Assembly (NCBI RefSeq): GCF_018599195.1 | Contig: NZ_JAHFVK010000002.1 | Coordinates: 618,501 to 682,500, forward strand | Source: Croceibacterium selenioxidans | Lineage (GTDB): Bacteria; Pseudomonadota; Alphaproteobacteria; Sphingomonadales; Sphingomonadaceae | Length of the DNA: 64,000 nucleotides | Direction: 5' to 3' | Shown: positions 18,189 through 25,743 of the stretch, piece by piece | How positions within the stretch are numbered: position 1 is the stretch's first letter | Layout of the letters: every line of letters starts with the position of its first letter | The notes under the pieces: generated by a model | The model's input: only the letters and a program-made list of their open reading frames with translations | What the model was told of the DNA's origin: nothing | The model's database searches: none | Position numbers and translations under genes: made by a program

Positions 18189-21100
18189 TGCGAACCTTGG
18201 GGCTCTTCTCAAGAATCCTCCCTGTGAGGCGTACCCCCATGGGAGGATCTTTCGTTCGTTTCGTTCTTGTCACCCTGCTGTTTGCGGCGGCTTTGCTCGC
18301 GGGCCACGCCCTCCGAGCGGCGGGCGGCGAGGCGGCGGTGCAGCGCGACTATACCCGCGTCATCACCCCGCCCGCCCCAGCCGGGCAGTCGCTGGCCGAC
18401 ATGGCGACCAAGTCCGACGGCTGTTACTCCTGCCACGTCCGCACCGATGCGCCGACGATGCACGAGAGCCCGGCCGTTCGGCTCGGCTGTACCGACTGTC
18501 ACGGCGGCGACGCCACGGTAATCGGCAACAGCGAGCTGGAGCATGACGATCCCGCCTATGTCGCCGCGCGTGAGCGGGCGCACGTCCTGCCGCTCTATCC
18601 GGGCAGCTGGCACTACCCCTCCTCCGCCAACCCGGAACGCAGCTATGCCCTGCTCAATCGGGAATCGCCGGAGTTCGTCAAGTTCGTGAACCCGAGTGAC
18701 TACCGCATCGCGCGCGAGGCCTGCGGGGCTTGCCACGTCGAGACCATCGAAGCGGCCGAGCGCTCGCTGATGGCCTCGGGCGCGATGCTGTGGGGCGGGG
18801 CGGCGTACAACAACGGCATCCTGCCGTTTAAGAACTACCTGCTGGGCGAGGCCTATACCCGCGAGGGCGAACCTGCGAAGATCGTCAGTGCGGGCAACCC
18901 ACCCGGCACCGTCACCCCCGCCCAGCAAGCCCGCGGAGCGCTCGCCGAACTCTACCCGCTGCCCACCTGGCAGGTAGTCCCCCCGGGCGACGTGTTCCGC
19001 GTGTTCGAGCGCGGCGGGCGCAACATCAGCACCCAGTTCGCCGAGATCGGCCTGCCCAATCCCACAGGCAGCATCCAGCGGCTCGACGAACCCGGACGGC
19101 CCGATCTCAAGCAATCCAATCGCGGTCCCGCCACAGGCCTGCGCGTGGCAATCCCGGTGCTTAACATCCACAAGACCCGGCTCAACGATCCGTTCACCTG
19201 GTTCATGGGCACCAACGACCAGCCGGGCGACTATCGCCACTCGGGCTGCGCCAGCTGCCACGTGATCTACGCCAACGACCGCGAGCCCCGGCATAGCCTG
19301 ACTTACGCGCAGTACGGGCGCGACGGGCAGTCGGTCACGGTCGATCCGACCATCGCCACGCTGACCCAGGCCTCAGGCCACGGTGCGGTCAAAGAGCCTG
19401 GCGATCACCATCAGGACGAGCCCGTCAAGCAGAAGGGCCACCCGCTGCGGCACGTATTCACGCGCTCTATCCCGACCGCCCAGTGCATGAATTGCCACAT
19501 GCACCAGCCGAACATCTTCCTGAACTCGTTCCTCGGCTACACCATGTGGGACTACGAGTCCGACGCGCCCGCCATGTGGCCCGAGCATCAGAAGTACCCC
19601 ACCGCCGCCGAAGTCCGCGCCGTCCTGGACCGCAACCCGGAGGGCGCGGCGCCGCGCGGCAAGTGGGCCGACCTCGACTTCCTGCGCAACGTCTATGACC
19701 TGAACCCGACGCTCAAGGACACCCAGTTCGCCGACTACCACGGCCACGGCTGGAACTTCCGCGCCGTGTTCAAGCGCGACCGCGAGGGCAACCTGCTCGA
19801 CGCCGAGGGCAACATTGTCTCGCCCGACGACCGCGAGAAGTGGCGCCGCGAGGGCGAGGATGAATTCGTCCCCGTCGGCACCAACCCCGGCAAGACCGTC
19901 CACCTGATGGACATCCACGCCGAGAAAGGCATGCAGTGCGCCGACTGCCACTTCGGGCAGGACAGCCACGGCAACGGCCTGATCTACGGCGAAGTCGCCA
20001 ACGCGGTCGAGATCGGCTGCAAGGACTGCCACGGCACCGCCGACGCTTATCCGACGCTGCTAACCTCGGGCCCGGCCGCGCCGCCCCGGGGCAACAACCT
20101 CGCCCTCCTGCGCAACCCTGACGGGAAGCGCCGCTTCGAGTGGACCTACGACTCCATGGGCCGGCAAGTGCTGGTCCAGCGCTCGATCGTCGACCCGGAG
20201 CTTGAATGGCAAGTGAGCCTGGTCAAGGACAGCGTCGACGCGTCCAACCCGCACTTCAACGCCAAGGCTGCCCGCGCGAAGTTGATGAGCCGCAACGGCG
20301 CCGAGACCGGCAAGTTCGAATTCGGCCCCGGCATCGCGCCCACCGAACGCGCGCACCAGGACGGCGAGATGGCCTGCTTCACCTGCCACCTCTCCTGGAC
20401 TACGAGCTGCGGCGGTTGCCACTTGCCGATCGAGGCCAACTGGCAGAGCCCGGTTCACCGCTACGAAGGCGAGACCACCCGCAACTTCGCCACCTATAAC
20501 CCCCAAGTCGCGCGCGACGAGATGTTCCAGCTCGGCAAGCACATGACCACCAAGGGCAACCAGGTCGCGCCGGTGCGTTCGACCAGCGCGCTGGTGCTAA
20601 GCTCGACCAATCTCAACCGAGAGCGGATCTACGTCCAGCAGCCCCCGATCAGTTCGATCGGCTTCTCCAGCCAGGCCTTCGCCCCGCATTTCCCGCACAC
20701 GGTGCGCACGACCGAAACCAAGACCTGCTCCGACTGCCACCTGAGCGACAAGGACGACAACAACGCGATCATGGCGCAACTGCTATTGCTCGGGACGAAC
20801 TACGTAAACTTCATCGGCCTCAACGCCTGGACCGGGCTCGAAGGCGGGTTCGAGGCGGTGCGGGTGACCGAGTGGGAAGAGCCGCAGGCGGTGATCGGCA
20901 GCTACCTCCAGCGCTACGCCTACCCCGACTACTGGCGGCTGCATGTCGAGCAGAACAACCGCGAACTCAAGAACTGGACGCGCGGCAAGACTTTCGACGC
21001 CAAGCTCTCGGGGGAGACCCAGGCGTTCGAAGAATTCGCCAACATCCACGAGAAGACCAGCGACCGCGTGGGCTGCCTGCAGCTGCGTGGCGAATACATG

Positions 21101-22234
21101 TTCGTCGCAGAGGGCAAGGGAGGCTTCCGCGTCTATGATGTCGCTTCGATCGCCAACAAGGGCTTCTCGGAGCGGATCCTGACCGCGCCGTTCTCTTCGC
21201 TGGGCCAAGACACTCATGTCGCTTCGAAGAACGCCACCTGCATGGCGCTGCCGACCAACCAGCCGATCGCCCCGACCCGCAGTACGGCGGAACTGCGCGA
21301 ACTGAATCAGGAGCAGGCGTTCCTGCCGATCTACAACTACGCCGCGATCACCGACGCCGAGGAAGGGCTGATCCTGGTCAACGTCAACACCCTGGCCGAC
21401 GGCGAATTCCGCAATAACAAGCTCAAGCGCGCGGTGACCTGGAACGAAGGCGGGGTGCTCAAGGGCGCGCGGCATATCGTGCTCGCGGGAGAGGTCGCCT
21501 ACATCACCACCGCCCGCGGGCTGGCAGTGGTCGACCTGACCGACCCGCTCCACCCTAAGCTTGCCGCCGAACGCCCGCTGACCGATGCCCGAGCGAGCGC
21601 GATCCAGTTCCGTTACCTGTGGGTCACCGATGCCGAGGGCGTGAAGCTGTTCGACGTGACCGACCTGCGCAATCCCATTGCCGTGCCTTCGGGCGCGGTG
21701 CCGCTGGCCGATGCGCGGCGGCTCTACATCGCTCGGACCTATGCCTATGTCGCCGCAAAGCAGGACGGGCTGGTGATCCTCAATGTCACCAATCCGATGG
21801 CGCCGAAAATCTACAAACAGGAGACCTTTGGTGGCACGATGAACGATGTCGAGGACGTCGTCGTCGCATCCACCAACGCTTCGCTCTTCGCCTATGTTGC
21901 CGACGGGCGGAACGGGATGAAGGTCTTGCAGCTCACCAGCCCCGACAGCCAGCGCAACTTCTACGGCTTCAGCCCCGCGCCGATGCCCGAGCTGATCGCC
22001 TGGGCCAAGACGCCCTCGCCCGCCGTCGCCATGTCCAAGGGCCTCGACCGCGACCGCGCGGTGGACGAGACTGGCGGGCAGATCGCGGTGTTCGGTCGCT
22101 TGGGTTCGCGACCGTTTACTCGATCCGAGATGGAGCGGCTATTCCTGACCAGGGGTGGCGTTCCGTGGAAAGTCAGCGACGAGCCGGATATGGCGGCCTG
22201 GGTACCGGGACGCGGGCCGGTGGTGAGTAACTAA
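18188..22234 (+). CDS. Ten-heme c-type cytochrome fused to an LVIVD-repeat beta-propeller
   Basis: From ATG 18188 the protein has 1348 residues; ATG 18239 (MGGSFVRFVLV) is an alternative, because the first 17 codons run through an inverted repeat. A membrane signal or anchor (VRFVLVTLLFAAALLAGHAL) is followed by ten CxxCH motifs at residues about 79, 101, 179, 354, 433, 584, 611, 730, 741 and 847. After about residue 940 the sequence turns into LVIVD-type repeats, for example GGFRVYDVAS, GLAVVDLTDPLHPKL, GVKLFDVTDLRNPI and GLVILNVTNPMAPKI, which make a beta-propeller. I infer that the cytochrome moves electrons and the propeller binds a partner or extracellular substrate. It is the last gene of the operon and is followed at once by a hairpin. 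The cytochrome-propeller fusion is uncommon in my knowledge. Confidence 0.93.
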   Translation: MRTLGLFSRILPVRRTPMGGSFVRFVLVTLLFAAALLAGHALRAAGGEAAVQRDYTRVITPPAPAGQSLADMATKSDGCYSCHVRTDAPTMHESPAVRLGCTDCHGGDATVIGNSELEHDDPAYVAARERAHVLPLYPGSWHYPSSANPERSYALLNRESPEFVKFVNPSDYRIAREACGACHVETIEAAERSLMASGAMLWGGAAYNNGILPFKNYLLGEAYTREGEPAKIVSAGNPPGTVTPAQQARGALAELYPLPTWQVVPPGDVFRVFERGGRNISTQFAEIGLPNPTGSIQRLDEPGRPDLKQSNRGPATGLRVAIPVLNIHKTRLNDPFTWFMGTNDQPGDYRHSGCASCHVIYANDREPRHSLTYAQYGRDGQSVTVDPTIATLTQASGHGAVKEPGDHHQDEPVKQKGHPLRHVFTRSIPTAQCMNCHMHQPNIFLNSFLGYTMWDYESDAPAMWPEHQKYPTAAEVRAVLDRNPEGAAPRGKWADLDFLRNVYDLNPTLKDTQFADYHGHGWNFRAVFKRDREGNLLDAEGNIVSPDDREKWRREGEDEFVPVGTNPGKTVHLMDIHAEKGMQCADCHFGQDSHGNGLIYGEVANAVEIGCKDCHGTADAYPTLLTSGPAAPPRGNNLALLRNPDGKRRFEWTYDSMGRQVLVQRSIVDPELEWQVSLVKDSVDASNPHFNAKAARAKLMSRNGAETGKFEFGPGIAPTERAHQDGEMACFTCHLSWTTSCGGCHLPIEANWQSPVHRYEGETTRNFATYNPQVARDEMFQLGKHMTTKGNQVAPVRSTSALVLSSTNLNRERIYVQQPPISSIGFSSQAFAPHFPHTVRTTETKTCSDCHLSDKDDNNAIMAQLLLLGTNYVNFIGLNAWTGLEGGFEAVRVTEWEEPQAVIGSYLQRYAYPDYWRLHVEQNNRELKNWTRGKTFDAKLSGETQAFEEFANIHEKTSDRVGCLQLRGEYMFVAEGKGGFRVYDVASIANKGFSERILTAPFSSLGQDTHVASKNATCMALPTNQPIAPTRSTAELRELNQEQAFLPIYNYAAITDAEEGLILVNVNTLADGEFRNNKLKRAVTWNEGGVLKGARHIVLAGEVAYITTARGLAVVDLTDPLHPKLAAERPLTDARASAIQFRYLWVTDAEGVKLFDVTDLRNPIAVPSGAVPLADARRLYIARTYAYVAAKQDGLVILNVTNPMAPKIYKQETFGGTMNDVEDVVVASTNASLFAYVADGRNGMKVLQLTSPDSQRNFYGFSPAPMPELIAWAKTPSPAVAMSKGLDRDRAVDETGGQIAVFGRLGSRPFTRSEMERLFLTRGGVPWKVSDEPDMAAWVPGRGPVVSN
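18214..18248. repeat. Inverted repeat of the CCTCCC/GGGAGG intergenic family
   Basis: AATCCTCCC at 18214-18222 and GGGAGGAT at 18241-18248 pair across an 18-base loop. The arms match those of the hairpins at 22236, 29223 and 43443. This copy lies over the possible start codons of the decaheme gene, and ATG 18239 abuts the right arm. It may therefore be an older repeat insertion that was absorbed into the N-terminus, or an RNA structure affecting translation. Confidence 0.55.
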
Positions 22235-22235
22235 A

Positions 22236-22259
22236 CCTCCCCGAGCTTGTCTCGGGAGG
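22236..22259. terminator. Hairpin between two convergent operons (likely bidirectional terminator)
   Basis: CCTCCCCGAG, a CTTGT loop and CTCGGGAGG form a stem with one bulged C. It begins one base after the decaheme stop and lies just before the stop of the convergent phosphodiesterase gene. No strong U-tract follows, so termination is inferred from placement and stem strength. The same stem recurs at 29223 and 43443, which shows it is also a dispersed repeat. Confidence 0.65.
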
Positions 22260-22265
22260 ATCTGG

Positions 22266-23120
22266 TCACTCTCGCTCGGCGAACATGTCCTGGATCATGG
22301 GCTGGAGCTTGCCGGTGTAGTGAGCCAGCACGTGCCAATCATCCACCCGCTCGTGATGCGTGACGAGGTTAGACCCATCCCAGCGATGCAGCGAATAGCA
22401 CGGCGGTTCGGCCACGATCAGGTCGCGCCCGTCAGGCTGCTCCTTGTCGATCGACCGTAGGTCCAAGGACACCAGCGGCGCTACCGACGGCGTGACCTGG
22501 AGCGGGATGCCCCGGAACGTCGCCAGCAAGGGACGGTGAAGGTGGCCGCAGTGGATGGCGAGAATCTGCTCCCGCCCCTCGACCGCCGCTCCGAGGCGCT
22601 GAATCCAGGCCTCGTCCGGCGCGGGATCCATCCAGTCTATGCCGCTGACCACCGGCGGGTGGTGCATGAAGATCAGCGTCGGCGTGTCTGGCGCCTCGTC
22701 CAAGCGTGCGGTGAGCCAGGCCTCCCGCGCCTCGCAGAAAGCGCCGCCGTGGCGGTCGGTATCCAGCGTATCGAGCATGATCAGGCGCAGGCCATTCTGC
22801 TCGACAACGTATTGCAGGAACCCTTCGTCCAACCGAACCTGCGGAAAGGCGTGCAGCAGCGCCTCGCGCCTGTCGTGATTGCCGACCATCGGCCAGACCG
22901 GGAACGGACATTCAGCCAGCAGGGCGGCGGTCTTGTCGAAGCTCTCAATGTCGCCGTTGTCGGTGATGTCGCCAGTGAGCACCAACATGTCCGGGCGGTT
23001 CGGGCCGTCGAGCACCCGCCGCAGCGTAGCCCGAAAGCGGGTGCGGTTGAGTTCCTCCGGCTTGTCGTCCGGCGCGAAACCGATGTGGATGTCGGTCATC
23101 TGCGCGATCAGCATCGCCAT
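22266..23120 (-). CDS. CpdA-like calcineurin-type metallophosphoesterase (putative cyclic nucleotide phosphodiesterase)
   Basis: The protein has 284 residues, starting MAMLIAQMTDIHIG behind a very strong GGGGAGGGGG; the frame is open upstream but without an RBS. The dimetal phosphoesterase motifs are in order: Asp10-x-His12 (TDIHIG), GDITDNGD, GNHDRR, FMHHPP and GHLHRP. Length and motif spacing match CpdA-type class III cyclic nucleotide phosphodiesterases, which hydrolyse cAMP in the cytoplasm. It is the last gene of the minus-strand operon, 23 bases after the FHA-cytochrome stop. A phosphodiesterase here fits the operon's cyclase and cNMP-binding proteins as the off switch. Other substrates are possible in this large family. 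Confidence 0.87.
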   Translation of the reverse strand: MAMLIAQMTDIHIGFAPDDKPEELNRTRFRATLRRVLDGPNRPDMLVLTGDITDNGDIESFDKTAALLAECPFPVWPMVGNHDRREALLHAFPQVRLDEGFLQYVVEQNGLRLIMLDTLDTDRHGGAFCEAREAWLTARLDEAPDTPTLIFMHHPPVVSGIDWMDPAPDEAWIQRLGAAVEGREQILAIHCGHLHRPLLATFRGIPLQVTPSVAPLVSLDLRSIDKEQPDGRDLIVAEPPCYSLHRWDGSNLVTHHERVDDWHVLAHYTGKLQPMIQDMFAERE

Positions 23121-23143
23121 GCCCCCTCCCCAAGCGGCCCCGT

Positions 23144-24859
23144 TTACTTTCGTGCGATCCGGGGCGGCGCGGCTGCGGCCCCGTCTCGCGGATGGTACGT
23201 ATGACACATTGCGCAGCTCGATGGCACCTCTGCCTTCGTCGCGGTTTCGCCCTGATGGCAATCGCGGCATTGGGCGATACCTGGCAGAAGCAGGTCAGAT
23301 GCGGCCTTGGACGTGTCCGCCTTGTGGCAGGTCGTGCACTTCTCCTGCTTGTGCGGCTCGTGATCGAACCAGCCGTGGATGAAGAAGCGAGACTGCTGCG
23401 TCACCGGCAAGACCTTGAGCGTCGCCCCAGAGGCGGCCGGCGTATGGCATTCGCCGCACAGCCCCTTTTCCGACATGGCCCCGGTCATCAGCGCGGTGCC
23501 CGGTCCGCCGAAGTTCGCCCGATAGACCCCGCCCGAGCCATACTCCCCGGGCCTGCGCCGGCCGGTATTACGCGGTGTGCGGGCGTCCAGCGCGACCAGC
23601 TCGGCCCGCATCTGCTCGACATCGCCGTGGCGCAGGGTGCGGAAAGTGGTGCCGATCCGGTCGAACACCAGGCTGTGGCAAGACTCGCAATCCTTCTCCA
23701 TGTCGACCGGCAGGAAGCGCACTCCGTCGGCGGTCGGCGTGTGGCAGCTCGCGCAATCGAGCGGCTGGCCATAACCCCGAGCCGTCCCGAGGCGGCGGGA
23801 CATCTGGGCAACGCCGTTGGCCTTGCTCAAGTGCATGTCGTGCGGGAAGCGCAGGCCGTTCCACTGCTTGGGTCTATCGTCGAGCGAGGCCCGGCTGAGC
23901 TTTTCCTGTCCCGGCGCCGTGAAGATGGCGGCCTGGAACTGAGGGTGGAGCTTGCCGAAATCCTCGGCGTTGCCGAGCGCGGTGTCGGTCAGCCGCTGGT
24001 CGAGCGACCCGTGGCAATCGGAACAGAACTGTTCACGCGTCGGCTCCATCCGCCCGGCGCCTTCATGTTCGGTGTGGCAGTCGGTGCAGGCGCCGGGGCC
24101 GGGCTTGTGGAAGGCGTGGGCGACACCCCACTGCGCCTTATCTCCCCAACTCATCGGCCCACGGGCGCTGGCCAGCCGCGGCTCGGCCGAGTGATCGCCG
24201 ATGTCCTTGTGGCAGGTGAGGCAGGTCTCGTCGCGAACCGCCACGAACGGTTCGGTGTGACAGGCTTCGCAATTATCCTCGAGGCCATGGTGGACCGAGC
24301 TAAGCGAGCCGGTGCGCCAGCTCGCGTCCATTAGCACCGCATCGGGCTTGTTGATGCCAGGCGCGACACGCTCGCGGTTGATGTGCGACCAGATCGGTAC
24401 GGCGAGGAACGCCAACAGGATCAGTGCCAGTGAGGCCCAGGCGACCTTCCGCTTGCTGGGCATGACCGCGGCGAGCGAGAAGCCCGCCTGTTCGTCGACC
24501 TTGGCGGTCTGGCGTTCCTCTGTCCGGCGGACGGTTACCGTCACCTCGCTGTCGCCCTCGCGAGCAAAGGACAGGCGGTAAGAGCCCAGGCCCAGTTCGG
24601 CGCCGTCTCGCGGGTCTATGGTAACGTCGGTGGTCGAGCGGCCGTCGACCGTGAAGCCCAGCGTGCCCGTTGCCTGCAATCGCAGCCGGCCGCCGGACGC
24701 GGGCACGATCCTGACGTGGTTCTGCTCCACCGCCAGATCGGCCAGGTGGATATCGTTCTCCGCCGCCCGACCGATGGTGAGCTCGTTTCCTTCGACGGCG
24801 CGCTCGCGCACGATCTCGCGGCCGGTGGCGGTCTGGTCGATGCTGCGGATGAGGAACAT
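23144..24859 (-). CDS. FHA domain, single membrane helix, ten-heme c-type cytochrome fusion
   Basis: The protein has 571 residues. Residues about 24-98 form a forkhead-associated domain (NELTIGRAAENDIHLAD, with Gly30-Arg31 and His48 in EQNHVRI), which in known cases binds phosphothreonine peptides. A single membrane helix follows at about 139-158 (VAWASLALILLAFLAVPIW). The rest holds ten CxxCH motifs: CEACH, CLTCH, CTDCH, CSDCH, CASCH, CESCH, CGECH, CTTCH, CRDCH and CAMCH, from residue about 197 to 560. With positive residues before the helix (SKRK), the FHA domain should be cytoplasmic and the hemes periplasmic. The gene starts 8 bases after the stop of the membrane protein gene at 24868-25743. 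A phosphopeptide-binding domain coupled to a periplasmic multiheme chain is, to my knowledge, very unusual. Confidence 0.93.
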   Translation of the reverse strand: MFLIRSIDQTATGREIVRERAVEGNELTIGRAAENDIHLADLAVEQNHVRIVPASGGRLRLQATGTLGFTVDGRSTTDVTIDPRDGAELGLGSYRLSFAREGDSEVTVTVRRTEERQTAKVDEQAGFSLAAVMPSKRKVAWASLALILLAFLAVPIWSHINRERVAPGINKPDAVLMDASWRTGSLSSVHHGLEDNCEACHTEPFVAVRDETCLTCHKDIGDHSAEPRLASARGPMSWGDKAQWGVAHAFHKPGPGACTDCHTEHEGAGRMEPTREQFCSDCHGSLDQRLTDTALGNAEDFGKLHPQFQAAIFTAPGQEKLSRASLDDRPKQWNGLRFPHDMHLSKANGVAQMSRRLGTARGYGQPLDCASCHTPTADGVRFLPVDMEKDCESCHSLVFDRIGTTFRTLRHGDVEQMRAELVALDARTPRNTGRRRPGEYGSGGVYRANFGGPGTALMTGAMSEKGLCGECHTPAASGATLKVLPVTQQSRFFIHGWFDHEPHKQEKCTTCHKADTSKAASDLLLPGIAQCRDCHQGETATKAEVPSSCAMCHTYHPRDGAAAAPPRIARK

Positions 24860-24867
24860 TCAGGCCG

Positions 24868-25743
24868 CTACCAGTAGTAGAACACGCTGACGATGTGCGC
24901 CGCGAGGGCCGCGAGCAGCGCCACGGTCAGCGGAACATGGACGTAAAGCCAGACTTCCAGCAGCGCCTTCAGCCGCAGGTGCCGGCGAATCTGTTCGAGC
25001 TGCCCGTCGCGCTTGCGCAGGAGCGCCACGACGCGCTCATGGGTCTCGTCGCCGGTCCGGTCGGTCAGCTCGGCCAAGGAGCGTTCCGTCAGGCAATGAC
25101 GGTAACGGCCCGTCAGTCGAGCGAAGACTCCGGGCGCGAAGGTGTCCTGTCCCAGCGCGGCGATGATCAGGTCGGCTTCGCCGCGCGCAAGCGGTTGCGC
25201 CGCCTGTTCGAGCTGTCGGTCGATCGCGGCCAGGGCTTCGATCATCTGCCCCTGCGTCATCTCGCGCCGGTTGTTGCTCAGCTCCTGTGGAAGGATGGCG
25301 TAGGCGATGATGCCGTAGACCCCGGAGAGGATCACGAGGATCATCAGCCCATAGGCCAGCGTGTGGACATTCCAGCCGAACTGGAACCCTGTGTGCAGCG
25401 TCGCGATCACGATCAGCGAGAGGCCGAGATAGACATGCGCGCTGGTCCAGGCCTTGAGCGACCAGCGCCCCCCCGTGAACGCCCGCTTGCGCACGCCTAG
25501 CAGCGAGAGCCACACGATCAGCAGCGCGCCGATGGTCCCGAGGATGTAGCCGTACCAGGTCCCGCCATTGGGCCGCGGCGAGACGTCGGCGAAGGCGTAC
25601 CCCAGGATCGCGACCAGGCTGAGGCCGAACGAGACCTTGAGCCAGCGCATGCCTTTGTGTGTGAGGAAGCTCTCGTGGTCCGCCCCACGCCGGATGTCGC
25701 TTTCGGACTGGCCGGCGAACTCGATGTCGGGAGCGGCCGCCAT
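24868..25743 (-). CDS. Multi-helix membrane protein, probable b-type cytochrome or quinone-linked electron carrier
   Basis: The protein has 291 residues and starts in an ATGA overlap with the stop of the FAD/cNMP/ferredoxin gene. Four helices lie in the first half (about 33-52, 62-84, 97-116, 122-145) and one or two at the C-terminus (about 262-290). Histidines occur inside or at the ends of helices: SAHVYLGLS, TLHTGFQF, NVHTLAYG, YVHVPLTV and AAHIVSVFYYW. Such paired histidines suit b-heme ligation, as in ferric-reductase-like or cytochrome b561-like proteins. A charged cytoplasmic loop of about 100 residues (RREMTQGQMIEALAAID onward) separates the two membrane parts. By context it would pass electrons between the cytoplasmic ferredoxin protein and the FHA-decaheme protein. 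Heme content is inferred. Confidence 0.75.
   Translation of the reverse strand: MAAAPDIEFAGQSESDIRRGADHESFLTHKGMRWLKVSFGLSLVAILGYAFADVSPRPNGGTWYGYILGTIGALLIVWLSLLGVRKRAFTGGRWSLKAWTSAHVYLGLSLIVIATLHTGFQFGWNVHTLAYGLMILVILSGVYGIIAYAILPQELSNNRREMTQGQMIEALAAIDRQLEQAAQPLARGEADLIIAALGQDTFAPGVFARLTGRYRHCLTERSLAELTDRTGDETHERVVALLRKRDGQLEQIRRHLRLKALLEVWLYVHVPLTVALLAALAAHIVSVFYYW

Noticed and set aside
16344..18212. Long antisense frame opposite the outer-membrane barrel gene
   Set aside because: It is open only because of high third-position GC on the coding strand. It has no RBS, its composition is Arg/Val/Gly-rich, and the plus-strand gene is in an operon with overlapping neighbours.
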